A stretch of DNA of 64,000 bases, from positions 1 to 64,000 of the forward strand of contig CAJXLV010000009.1 in NCBI GenBank assembly GCA_913056185.1. Direction: 5' to 3'. The notes under the pieces were generated by a model. That model did no database searches, had not been told where the DNA came from, and worked only from the letters and a program-made list of their open reading frames with translations. Position 1 is the stretch's first letter. Each line of letters opens with the position of its first letter. The stretch is from an uncultured Bacteroidota bacterium (GTDB lineage Bacteria; Bacteroidota; Rhodothermia; Rhodothermales; Salinibacteraceae). Positions 35,094 to 43,111 of the stretch are shown piece after piece. The position numbers and the translations under genes are program-made.

Positions 35094-36149
35094 TCAATCG
35101 AGGCGCCATACGTATTCGAGGAGTGCCTTTTGGGCGTGGAGCCGGTACTCGGCCTGGTCGAGATGGGCAGCGTGAGGGCCGTCGAGCACCGCCCCGTCCA
35201 CCACCACGTTGCGGCGTACGGGGAGGCAGTGCAGGAAGGCGGCCCTGTCGGTGTGAGCCATGTCCTCCGCAGTGATGCACCAATCGGCATGGGCAGCCCG
35301 GGCTTCCGATTCGCGAGAAGGAGCAGTGTACTGCATCGGGCCGCCCCATGACTTCGCGTACACCACGTCCGCCCCGTCCAGGGCCGCGGCTTGGTCCGTC
35401 GTGGCGGTCACCGACCCGCCGTGCGCCTCGGCGGCAGAGCGGGCCGCGGCCCGCACGTCCGGATCGAGCGCATGCGTGTCGGGCCGCGCCACGGTGATGT
35501 CCAGTCCGCAGCGAGCTGCCATGCGAAGCGTCGTATTGGGAACGGCCATGGGAAGCGGCTTTGGATGCGGGGCCCAGGACAGCACGAACTGGGTTCCCGA
35601 CAGCGCGTCCCCACAGCGCTCCGTGAGCAGGGCGGCATCGGCAAGGCCCTGGCACGGGTGGGCCCAGGCCGATTCCAGATTGAGCACCGGAACAGTGGCG
35701 TAGTCGGCCACGGCCCGCATGAGCGTGTCCCGCTTGTCGGTGTCGTAGTGCGTGCCGGAGGCAAAAACGCGGACACCCAGGGCATCGTGGTAGCGTGAGA
35801 GAACGCCGATGGCCTCCCTGGCATGTTCGGCCGCGGGTCCGTCCATCACGGCGCTCGGGTCCCACTCCAGCCCCCAGCCTTCATCGTCGGGCACGAGGGT
35901 GGTGTGGTGGGCGCCCAGGTGTGCCGCGGCCCCCTCCATGGAGGTGCGAGTGCGGAGCGAGGGATTCATGAAGATGAGGCCGATCGACTGCGTGGACGCT
36001 GCGCCCCGGCCGCGGTCGTCGTTGTGCCGGTGCGCCACAGCCGCGTGGCGGAGCCGGTTCCAGGAGGCGTCCGGCAGGGCATCAATCCGAAGCACGTGCC
36101 GCAGGGCGGAGGGTGGGGACGAGGGCGGGGAGGAGGATAGAGAAGGCAT
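35094..36149 (-). CDS. argF': N-acetylornithine carbamoyltransferase (AOTCase)
   Basis: 351 residues. The carbamoyl-phosphate loop reads FMNPSLRTRTS, the acetylornithine-transcarbamylase form rather than the STRTR of ordinary ornithine transcarbamylase. Further blocks are WAHPCQGLAD and FLHCLPVRRNVVVDG, the latter again typical of the acetylated (or succinylated) substrate enzymes. It converts N-acyl-ornithine plus carbamoyl phosphate to N-acyl-citrulline. Acetyl versus succinyl specificity cannot be settled by eye. It lies between argD and argB. Confidence 0.9.
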   Translation of the reverse strand: MPSLSSSPPSSPPSALRHVLRIDALPDASWNRLRHAAVAHRHNDDRGRGAASTQSIGLIFMNPSLRTRTSMEGAAAHLGAHHTTLVPDDEGWGLEWDPSAVMDGPAAEHAREAIGVLSRYHDALGVRVFASGTHYDTDKRDTLMRAVADYATVPVLNLESAWAHPCQGLADAALLTERCGDALSGTQFVLSWAPHPKPLPMAVPNTTLRMAARCGLDITVARPDTHALDPDVRAAARSAAEAHGGSVTATTDQAAALDGADVVYAKSWGGPMQYTAPSRESEARAAHADWCITAEDMAHTDRAAFLHCLPVRRNVVVDGAVLDGPHAAHLDQAEYRLHAQKALLEYVWRLD

Positions 36150-36217
36150 GGCACGGGGAATCGCAAGGGGCAGCGGGCGAACTGTAAGCTGTCGGGAATG
36201 GAGCCGGGCGGGCGAAC

Positions 36218-37390
36218 TCAGGACTCGTCGAGGGCCGCCCGGAGCGCATCGGCAAACGTGTCCACGTGCGCGTCCGAGACGATGAGGGGCGGCATCAGGC
36301 GCAGGACGTGGGGGTCGGAGGAGGTTCCGGCAAGCACGTTGTGGGACCGGAGCGCCTCGACGACAGGCGCGACGGGGCGGTCACACCGAAGCCCGATCAG
36401 GCACCCGCGCCCACGGACCGCCTCCACCAGCGGGCCCACGCGTGCCGCGAGGCGGGCATGAATCTGTTCGGCGCGCGACATCAGCTCGTCGTCGACCAGG
36501 GTGCGCAGGGTAGCCTCCACGGCGGCCATCGCCAGCATGCCGCCGCCAAACGTGGAGCCCTGGTCGCCCGTCTCCACTGTATCGGCAACCGCATCGTCTA
36601 CGAGAACAGCACTGACCGGCACGCCGCCGCCCAGGCTTTTGGCAAGCGAGAGGAGGTCGGGGGTGGCGCCTAGGGACGTGCTCATCGAAAAAGTGCCCGT
36701 GCGCCCCACGCCGGTTTGCACCTCGTCGAATGCGAGGAGCGTTCCGTAGCGGTTGCACAGGGTGCGCAAGCCCTGTACGTAGCGGGGCGGCACCTCGCGC
36801 ATGCCGGCAATGCTCTGAATCGGCTCCAGCAGCACAGCCGCGTACTCTTTCGTCGACAGCACCCGCTCGGCCGTCTCCAGATCGCCCACCGGCAGCCAGG
36901 TCGTATCCGGGAGCACCTCGGCGTACGGTGCGCGGTCGGTCGCGTCGTGCGTGGTGGCGAGACTGCCGAGCGTGCGGCCGTGCCATCCGCCCTTCAGGGC
37001 GGCGATGCCGGACCGCCCCGTGTACGTGCGGGCCAGCTTGAGCGCCGTTTCATTGGCCTCGGAGCCGGAGTTGGCGAAAAAGACGTGTCCCAGTCCTTCA
37101 GGCGCGAGGGTTGCAAGCCGCCGGGCCGCCTGCGCACGCACAGGGCTGTGCGCCACGTTGGAATAAAACAGAAGCGTTTCGGCCTGCGACTGCACAGCTT
37201 CGACGACGGCCGGGGGGCAGTGGCCGAGCAGCGACACGCAGTGTCCGCCGTAGAAATCGAGGTAGCGACGTCCCTCCGTGTCCCACACGTACGCCCCGCG
37301 TCCGCGGACCAGAGCCATCGGCAGCTTGTCGTAGGTTGGGAGCTCGAGGCGTTGCTCCAAGGAAATGGGGTCGGTCGGGAGAGTCGACAT
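36218..37390 (-). CDS. argD: acetylornithine aminotransferase
   Basis: 390 residues, class III PLP aminotransferase. Landmarks are YVWDTEGRRYLDFYGGHCV, FFANSGSEANETALKLAR, LLAFDEVQTGVGRTG and the PLP lysine in SLAKSLGGGVPVSAVL, then GSTFGGGMLAMAAVEATL. It converts N-acylglutamate semialdehyde to N-acylornithine. It sits 14 bases downstream of argC. Confidence 0.95.
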   Translation of the reverse strand: MSTLPTDPISLEQRLELPTYDKLPMALVRGRGAYVWDTEGRRYLDFYGGHCVSLLGHCPPAVVEAVQSQAETLLFYSNVAHSPVRAQAARRLATLAPEGLGHVFFANSGSEANETALKLARTYTGRSGIAALKGGWHGRTLGSLATTHDATDRAPYAEVLPDTTWLPVGDLETAERVLSTKEYAAVLLEPIQSIAGMREVPPRYVQGLRTLCNRYGTLLAFDEVQTGVGRTGTFSMSTSLGATPDLLSLAKSLGGGVPVSAVLVDDAVADTVETGDQGSTFGGGMLAMAAVEATLRTLVDDELMSRAEQIHARLAARVGPLVEAVRGRGCLIGLRCDRPVAPVVEALRSHNVLAGTSSDPHVLRLMPPLIVSDAHVDTFADALRAALDES

Positions 37391-37404
37391 GGAGAGAGAG
37401 GGAG

Positions 37405-38460
37405 TTAAGCGAGGGAAGAAGCGGAGGGGGACACCGACAGCCCGGCTGTTTCGGGAACGCCAAGGGCGCGGTTGAGGGACTGGAGGGCCTGGCTTGCCGC
37501 CCCTTTGAGGAGGTTGTCGAGGGCAAAGCCAACGACCAGCGTATTTCCCTCTGTGGTCCAGCCCAGGTCACAGAAAGGAGTACGGACCGTCGGTTTGAGC
37601 GACGGCAGCCCGTCCCGCAGCCGCACGCAGGGCGCGTCCGCGTAGGCGTCTTCGTACCATTCGGCAAGGGTCGCCGCCGGGACGGGCATCGTCCATTCCA
37701 CCTGCGCCGTCCCCCAGATGCCGCGGGTCCACGGCCCAGACGCGGGGACAAACTGGAGGGAGACGTGCGGCCCGAGCGTTTGACGGATCTCGGGCTCATG
37801 CTGGTGGGCCAGCACCTTGTAGGGCCGGACGTTGCCCGCCCGGTCGGGGAAGTGAGTGGTGGCAGACGGGAGGGCACCGGATCCCGAAGCGCCCGTGAGG
37901 GCGGTCACGTGGGCGGTAAAGGGGACCTTTTGGTGTGCCAGTGGGGCGAGGGCAAGGGCAATGCCGGTGGCATAGCACCCCGGGTTTGCAATCAACGGCG
38001 TGTCCGGCAGCGCATCAGTCCACTCCGGAAGGCCGTACACCGCAGTGCGAAGCAGGGCCGGCGCTGGGTGCGTCACGTCATACCAGTCGGCGTAGAGGGC
38101 CGGGGTGCGGAGGCGGAAGTCGGCACTCAGGTCCACAATCGGCCCATCCAGTCCGTTTGCAAGGAGGTCCGGCACCGTCTTCATGCTCTGGCCGTGTTCG
38201 CCGGCCACCAGCAGCGCATCCAGCGCGTGGAGATCCGCCTCGTCCGGCGCAACGAAGCGCAGAGGGGCCTGCCCGGCGAGCGACGGATGCGCGGCGCTAA
38301 GGGGCTCGCCGGCAAACGTGCGGCTCGTGACGGTGTGAAGGGTCGCACGGGGATGCCTCGCCAGGAGGCGAAGGAGCTCGCCCCCTACGTAGCCGGCGCC
38401 GTGCAGAAGCCCGATGCGGGCGATAGGGGCAGATGAAGAATCGGCGGGTGCAGGGGGCAT
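37405..38460 (-). CDS. argC: N-acetyl-gamma-glutamyl-phosphate reductase
   Basis: 351 residues, NADP-dependent aldehyde dehydrogenase-like fold. Visible are IGLLHGAGYVGGELLRLL for the nucleotide site, VDLSADFRLR, the catalytic Cys in ANPGCYATGIAL, ALTGASGSG and the HQHEPEI block containing the catalytic His. It reduces N-acylglutamyl phosphate to the semialdehyde, supplying argD. Confidence 0.95.
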   Translation of the reverse strand: MPPAPADSSSAPIARIGLLHGAGYVGGELLRLLARHPRATLHTVTSRTFAGEPLSAAHPSLAGQAPLRFVAPDEADLHALDALLVAGEHGQSMKTVPDLLANGLDGPIVDLSADFRLRTPALYADWYDVTHPAPALLRTAVYGLPEWTDALPDTPLIANPGCYATGIALALAPLAHQKVPFTAHVTALTGASGSGALPSATTHFPDRAGNVRPYKVLAHQHEPEIRQTLGPHVSLQFVPASGPWTRGIWGTAQVEWTMPVPAATLAEWYEDAYADAPCVRLRDGLPSLKPTVRTPFCDLGWTTEGNTLVVGFALDNLLKGAASQALQSLNRALGVPETAGLSVSPSASSLA

Positions 38461-38538
38461 GTAGGGGCAGTGCGTTGGTGAAGAGCAAACGGGGACAGTC
38501 CCGGGGGGCTTCAGGGAGCGGTGCAGGAGGGCGGCGCC

Positions 38539-39672
38539 TCAGTCTGCCGAGACAGTGAGGGCGTCGTCGGCGTCTGGCGGAGCCGTCTCGGGAGGCGGAG
38601 TCGCATCGTCCGGAACCGTAGACGCAGGCAGCGCCTCCAGCACCGCCGAGACGAGGTCCGTGCGTTCCTGGAGGGCGTTGTGGGCGGGGATGCCCAGCCG
38701 CTGGCGGATGTAGCGACGGCCGACGCCGCTATCCGTCACGGGCCCAGTGAGCGCCGTAATGGCAGCGCGGTACCGGCGCCGAAAGGTATGAGCGGCGGCC
38801 CAGGCCCCGGCCAGGTCGGTTGCGGCAACGACGTGCGCCTCGACAAACGACTGCAACTCCATGTCCGTGAGCAGGTCGTCCACGCCGTAGTAGCCCACAA
38901 ATCCATCGCCCATTTCGGCCACGATCACGTCCAGCGTCGCGGTATCGTTGAGGTGCTGGATGATGCCCTTCGCCACGGGGGTGATGGCGTCTTCCACCGT
39001 ACACGCAATGCCCACGTCGGTGAACGTAGAGACGGCAGAGGCTCCGTGTGCCTGCATCCGGCGAACGTCGCGCAAGAGCGCGGCGCCGGTCAGCTTGGCC
39101 GCCCCCACCTGTAGGCCGACTTCCGTGAGCCCCTCCACGATCTGGCAGGCCGCCTTCGTCTTTCCCGTATCCATCGCCGTGCCACTGATCACCACAAGCG
39201 GAACGGAGGCGGAAAGGCGGTCGACCATTTCCAGGGCCTCCTCCTGGATGCGAGCGTGCAGCCATTGCCCCTCCCGCTCCACCATGGCCGCCCCGAGCAC
39301 CTCCACCGGCAGCGCGGGGCCGAGGTCGGGGTGGGGGGCTGTGCAGCGCCCCATCAGGCCGCCCATATTGAGTACATGCAGGGTGTCGCCGGGGTCGATG
39401 TGGCGCGGAACCCGCCCGCTGTAGCCCTTGAGGGCTTGCCGTCCGCCCAGGGTGCCCACCAAGACGTCGCCCGCCTGGATGTGACGAAAAACGCCGTCGT
39501 CGCACTCGACCTCGTCGTACTGCGTTTTCTCATCCAGCGCCCGCACCACCACCAGGTAGCCGTGCTGGGCCACTACGTACGGAGAGAGAGGAACGGGCGA
39601 GCTCACCTCGCAATGGGCCGTGCTGGAGGCAATCTTGTCGACCGCACAGGTCTGTAGGGTGTCGTCGATCAT
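38539..39672 (-). CDS. unknown P-loop protein encoded inside the arg operon
   Basis: 377 residues starting MIDDTLQTC; upstream track sequence lies over argG in another frame. Residues 1-150 are beta-rich with no recognised family (GDVLVGTLGGRQALKGYSG, LHVLNMGGLMGRC). A P-loop-like domain follows: VVISGTAMDTGKTKAACQIVEGL, then GAAKLTGAALL and a TLDVIVAEMGDGF strand that could act as Walker B. The arrangement recalls dethiobiotin-synthetase-like and DUF1611-like P-loops. Its place between argG and argC suggests a role in arginine synthesis. No ArgA or ArgJ is visible in the window. Confidence 0.7.
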   Translation of the reverse strand: MIDDTLQTCAVDKIASSTAHCEVSSPVPLSPYVVAQHGYLVVVRALDEKTQYDEVECDDGVFRHIQAGDVLVGTLGGRQALKGYSGRVPRHIDPGDTLHVLNMGGLMGRCTAPHPDLGPALPVEVLGAAMVEREGQWLHARIQEEALEMVDRLSASVPLVVISGTAMDTGKTKAACQIVEGLTEVGLQVGAAKLTGAALLRDVRRMQAHGASAVSTFTDVGIACTVEDAITPVAKGIIQHLNDTATLDVIVAEMGDGFVGYYGVDDLLTDMELQSFVEAHVVAATDLAGAWAAAHTFRRRYRAAITALTGPVTDSGVGRRYIRQRLGIPAHNALQERTDLVSAVLEALPASTVPDDATPPPETAPPDADDALTVSAD

Positions 39673-39736
39673 GGAAGGCAGCCAGGGGAAAAAGAGAGAA
39701 GCATGGGGAAGACGCACGTGCCGCGGGGGAGAGGCA

Positions 39737-40951
39737 TCAGCCCCTACCGCGTTTGGGGGCGGGGCCAGTTGCTTTTTGGGCCAGGAGCGAAGGGACTGCT
39801 GCAAGCCGGGTGTAGCCTGCGGCGTCGCGCCCATCCCACAGCGCGTTTTGCTCCCCGTAGGTGGCCGTATCGGCATCAAACAGAGAGTGGGGGCTGTCCA
39901 CGCCCTGCACCTGCACCCGTCCCTTGTAGAGCTGGACAGAGACGGTGCCAGCGACGACCGACTGGCTGTGGTCCAGGAAGGCTTCGAGGTCTCGCATGGC
40001 TGGGTCGAAGTACTGCCCCTCGTGCAGCAGCCGTCCGTAGGCTGCCCCCAGCTGTTGCTTGTGCACCTGTTGCCACTTCGAGAGCACCACCTTTTCCAGT
40101 TCGCGATGGGCCGTGATGAGAATATGGGCTGCGGGGGCCTCCACGCCGATCCGGCCCTTGATGCCCAGGATGGTGTCGCCCACGTGGATGTCGCGCCCAA
40201 TGCCGTGGGCGGCCCCGCGGGCATTGAGGGCTTCCACGAGGGCGACGCCGGAGAGGGCTTCGTCGTCTACGGCAATCGGGAGGCCGTCCTCGAAGGTGAG
40301 GGTGAGGGAGGCGGGCGTCTCGGGCGCCTCGATGGGGGGCACCGTATCGGGGTACGCAGACGCCGGGAGCGGGTGGGTGGCCGTCAGGGTCTCAGCGCCA
40401 CCGATGGTGGTGCCCCACAGCCCACGGTTGATCGAGTAGTCTGTGGTCGCCTCTGGCACCGCGATGCCACGGGCCTCCAGAAAGGCGGTGGACTCCTCGC
40501 GACAAAGGCCGAGCGAGCGGACGGGCGCAAGAATGTCCAGGTCCTCGTCCATCAGCCGCAGTGCCACGTCGAACCGCACCTGGTCGTTGCCCGCCCCCGT
40601 GGACCCGTGTGCGACCCGGGACGCCCCCACGTCCTGCGCTACGCGCGCCACCGCCCGCGCCTGCACGACTCGCTCCGGCCCCACGCACAGCGGATAGACC
40701 CCGCCGCGCAGGACGTTGCCCTTAATGAGGTACGAGAGATGATCCGCATAGAGCTCTGGCCGCCCCTCCACAAGATGGTGCGCCTCCGCCCCGAGGGCGT
40801 CCGCACGGTCCGCCACCGCCTCGCGGTCCGCCGTGGAGAGGCCGCCGGTGTCCACCGTCACAGTGTGGACGGACGTGTCGTAGGTTTCGCGCAGGTAGGG
40901 AACGCAAAAGGAGGTATCGAGTCCTCCGCTAAAGGCAAGAACAATGGGCAT
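39737..40951 (-). CDS. argG: argininosuccinate synthase
   Basis: 404 residues. The PP-loop ATP site is MPIVLAFSGGLDTSF; further blocks are ATP/citrulline-site VAHGSTGAGNDQVRFD, REESTAFLEARGI and TTDYSINRGLWG. It condenses citrulline and aspartate at the expense of ATP. I start at MPIVLAF because the preceding 59 residues of the track ORF cover the leader region and its terminator. First structural gene of the operon, preceded by the attenuator. Confidence 0.96.
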   Translation of the reverse strand: MPIVLAFSGGLDTSFCVPYLRETYDTSVHTVTVDTGGLSTADREAVADRADALGAEAHHLVEGRPELYADHLSYLIKGNVLRGGVYPLCVGPERVVQARAVARVAQDVGASRVAHGSTGAGNDQVRFDVALRLMDEDLDILAPVRSLGLCREESTAFLEARGIAVPEATTDYSINRGLWGTTIGGAETLTATHPLPASAYPDTVPPIEAPETPASLTLTFEDGLPIAVDDEALSGVALVEALNARGAAHGIGRDIHVGDTILGIKGRIGVEAPAAHILITAHRELEKVVLSKWQQVHKQQLGAAYGRLLHEGQYFDPAMRDLEAFLDHSQSVVAGTVSVQLYKGRVQVQGVDSPHSLFDADTATYGEQNALWDGRDAAGYTRLAAVPSLLAQKATGPAPKRGRG

Positions 40952-40993
40952 AGGACGGGGGAAGCTGGGATGGGGGAAGCTGGGGGCAAACAC

Positions 40994-41028
40994 AAAAAAG
41001 GCGCTGGCTCGTGAGAACCAGCGCCTTT
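40994..41028 (-). terminator. attenuator terminator in the argG leader
   Basis: On the minus strand AAAGGCGCTGG, a 10-base loop, then CCAGCGCCTTT running into a T6 tract. This is an 11-base-pair intrinsic terminator placed 43 bases upstream of the argG start and 41 bases after the leader peptide stop codon. Its 5' arm is complementary to leader positions 41087-41098. Confidence 0.88.
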
Positions 41029-41131
41029 GGCAACAAGGCGGCAATGCCGCGTCAAATGGGAGGGGCGCCTTATGCATCCATCCCCCAGACGCTGGTTCGA
41101 ACCGTGGACGTGTGCAGTCGTCGCACACGTC
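41015..41131 (-). promoter_or_regulatory. arg operon attenuation structures (pause hairpin and antiterminator)
   Basis: Reading the minus strand, GACGTGTGC-N7-GCACACGTC forms a perfect 9-base-pair hairpin over the Arg codons of the leader peptide (41107-41131). Further on, GAACCAGCGUCU (41087-41098) is complementary over 12 bases, with one G-U pair, to AGGCGCUGGUUC of the terminator's 5' arm (41015-41026). Terminator and antiterminator are therefore mutually exclusive, the arrangement of classical amino-acid operon attenuators. Confidence 0.82.
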
Positions 41132-41180
41132 GGGCTCGACGTCGGGTCGTGGGGGCGATGTGAGAAAGGCGGCGTGTCAT
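41070..41180 (-). CDS. arginine-rich attenuator leader peptide
   Basis: A 36-codon ORF, ATG to TAA, too short for the ORF track. It begins MTRRLSH, continues through TTRRRARRVRRL and ends WGMDA. Ten of 36 residues are arginine, seven of them within nine consecutive codons, all CGN codons. It lies directly upstream of an intrinsic terminator and argG. I infer that ribosome stalling at these codons under arginyl-tRNA shortage allows antiterminator formation and read-through into the arg operon. No Shine-Dalgarno is visible, as for most genes here. Confidence 0.85.
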   Translation of the reverse strand: MTRRLSHIAPTTRRRARRVRRLHTSTVRTSVWGMDA

Positions 41181-41309
41181 AACGGCTTCTACACTAAGAG
41201 GTGGATCTGGCTTTCGCAAGGTCCGGCCCGGCCCTCTTCGGTAAAGAAATTGTTAATCAAGAAATGAAGGCGGTGCGGCCGTGCCCGAACGGCGAAGACC
41301 GTGGCGGGT

Positions 41310-41720
41310 ATGAACACCGTCGTTCTCAAGTCCTTCTCCAATCTCTCAGAGATCCCCTGCACCGCCTGCATGGATGCGTCGCCGTTGTTCGATCCCGAAT
41401 ACTTCCCCGTTATTGCCGCCACGCTGATTGGGTTTGCCGGCCTGGCCGCGGCGTTGCTGGTGCCCATCTGGCGGTTTTTGAACCGAGAGCAGGAGGTGGC
41501 GGAAGACTGGACGCCGGAGGCCGTCGAGAAGCGTCTCCGGGAGCTCCGCACCGAGGACGTTGATGGTGAGGCCGTCGACAACGAGGAGGCGCGCGCGAGC
41601 GCCCCGTCCTCCGATGCCCCGTCTGATGCCCCGTCCTCCGATGGCCCGTCCGATGCGGCGGCGGGGCAGGGCGCGGCGGGGCAGAGCACAGCGGAGACGT
41701 CTGCGTCCCCGTCCCACTGA
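41310..41720 (+). CDS. small single-pass membrane protein, unknown
   Basis: 136 residues from the ATG (MNTVVLKSF). One membrane helix is evident (FPVIAATLIGFAGLAAALLVPIW), followed by a charged helix (EVAEDWTPEAVEKRLRELR) and a low-complexity tail of Ser, Asp, Ala and Pro with repeated SSDAPSD units. A GTG three codons upstream is an alternative start. No family was recognised. It is divergent from the arg leader. Confidence 0.5.
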   Translation: MNTVVLKSFSNLSEIPCTACMDASPLFDPEYFPVIAATLIGFAGLAAALLVPIWRFLNREQEVAEDWTPEAVEKRLRELRTEDVDGEAVDNEEARASAPSSDAPSDAPSSDGPSDAAAGQGAAGQSTAETSASPSH

Positions 41721-41749
41721 CACCAACTCAGATTGGCGACACGTCTGGG

Positions 41750-42211
41750 CTATTCGGTCGTGGCCGTGTCGGTTGGGGTCGTGTCGGGCGGGGCCACCCG
41801 GACCAGTGGGCGGAGGTCCTCCAGCGTCTTGGGGCCAATGCCGCGCACGTGCGTTAGTTCGTCGATGCTTCGAAAGGGGTGCTGCTGTGTGCGGTAGGTG
41901 CGAATCCGATCTGAGAGGGCGGGGCCAATGCCAGGAAGGGCTTGCAGGGCGGTCTCAGAAGCCCTGTTTACGTTGAGGGGCGCAGCGGCGGTGGGGGCTG
42001 TTTGGGGCGGGGAGGAGGCGGAGTCGGGGAGGGCGGACGCCGCCGCCCCGGATGGAGCCGCGAGCGAGTCGATTGCCAGGGGCGGTACCTGTTGCCGTTG
42101 CAGGTGCCGAACGGTGAGTCCCAACAAGAAAAGAAACGCGATTGTCAGCACCGCCAGGCTCTCGCGGCGCGTGATGGACAGGCGCTGTTGGAGCTCGTAG
42201 AGCCAGGGCAT
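41750..42211 (-). CDS. comEA: ComEA-like helix-hairpin-helix DNA-binding protein
   Basis: 153 residues. An N-terminal membrane anchor (LAVLTIAFLFLLGLTV) and an Ala/Pro/Ser linker precede tandem helix-hairpin-helix motifs: LNVNRASETALQALPGIGPALSDRI and FRSIDELTHVRGIGPKTLEDLRP. This is the ComEA arrangement, where the protein binds incoming DNA on the periplasmic side during transformation. A short acidic Thr-rich tail follows. It is divergent from recO. Confidence 0.85.
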   Translation of the reverse strand: MPWLYELQQRLSITRRESLAVLTIAFLFLLGLTVRHLQRQQVPPLAIDSLAAPSGAAASALPDSASSPPQTAPTAAAPLNVNRASETALQALPGIGPALSDRIRTYRTQQHPFRSIDELTHVRGIGPKTLEDLRPLVRVAPPDTTPTDTATTE

Positions 42212-42341
42212 GGCGGCACGCGGAGGAAGGCACAATTCGACGGGCCGGATGTATGTACCAGACACATTCAGCGCCGGAATATAACGTCGCTCTGCCCCCC
42301 ACGCACCGTGTTCGGCCCCTCGTCGTTCTGCCTCTCCCCTC

Positions 42342-43109
42342 ATGGCCCAGCGCTCCATCATACGCACCCGGGCGATTGTGCTGCGGAGTCTCAACTACGG
42401 CGAGACCAGTCAGATCGTGACACTCTTCACAGAGGAGAAGGGCAAGCTGGGGGTGATGGCGAAAGGCGCCCGCCGTCCCAAGAGCTCGTTCGGGGCCACG
42501 CTCCAGCCGATGGCGTATACACAAGTGGTGTTTTACCACAAGCCCACGCGAACGCTGCAGATCCTGAGCGAGAGCAGTCATGTCGAGTCGTTTCATCGAC
42601 TCCGTGGCGGGTTGCGGCCCATCACGGTGGGACTACGCATTGTGGAACTGGTCGACGCGCTCATGGAGACGGAAGACGCGCAGCCCCGGGTGTTTGCGCT
42701 GTTGGTGCGGGCGATGCGCCGCCTCAATCGCCGTCAGCCGCGTGCCCACAATCTGTGGCCGTACGTGCAGTTGCAGTTGGCGCAGGGGCTGGGCGTGGCC
42801 CCCGCGGTGGAGCGGGCGCGGGTGGAGGCCGTGACGGGGGACGAGGGGCTGCTGTCGCTGGCCGATGGGGGGGTGTATCCGCCTGGCGCCTCCGCGGAAA
42901 AGCCCCGTCGTGCCTCGCGCGCCGCCCTTCGCGCCTACGCAACCTTCGCGCGCGCCGACCTTGACACCGTCATGCGCCTGGAAATGGCGCAGCCCGTACG
43001 CCGGGAAGTGGAAGCGCTCGTGCGCGACTTTCTTCGGTACCAGTTTGGCGACGCGTATCCGGACCGCAGCCGATCGGTCATCGCCCAGATCGAGGCGGCG
43101 GGGGGGTGA
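42342..43109 (+). CDS. recO: DNA repair protein RecO
   Basis: 255 residues. It begins with the OB-fold block IRTRAIVLRSLNYGETSQIVTLFTEEKGKLGVMAKGARRPKSSFG typical of RecO. A helical middle follows (RIVELVDALMETEDAQPRVFALLVRAM), with a C-terminal LRYQFGDAYPDRSRS segment. RecO helps load RecA onto SSB-coated single-stranded DNA. The Cys zinc-finger of many RecO proteins is not present. The frame ends two bases before the lexA-like remnant. Confidence 0.9.
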   Translation: MAQRSIIRTRAIVLRSLNYGETSQIVTLFTEEKGKLGVMAKGARRPKSSFGATLQPMAYTQVVFYHKPTRTLQILSESSHVESFHRLRGGLRPITVGLRIVELVDALMETEDAQPRVFALLVRAMRRLNRRQPRAHNLWPYVQLQLAQGLGVAPAVERARVEAVTGDEGLLSLADGGVYPPGASAEKPRRASRAALRAYATFARADLDTVMRLEMAQPVRREVEALVRDFLRYQFGDAYPDRSRSVIAQIEAAGG

Positions 43110-43111
43110 CC

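Noticed and set aside
35041-35865. Upstream part of the 540-residue argB ORF as a fused domain
   Set aside because: It lies over argF' in another frame and looks like shadow composition. ArgB begins normally at MPNASRPP.
40996-41026. Hairpin before argG as a simple terminator of the upstream gene
   Set aside because: The T-run is on the minus strand leading into argG, and the gene on the far side is divergent. The leader peptide and alternative pairing make attenuation the better reading.
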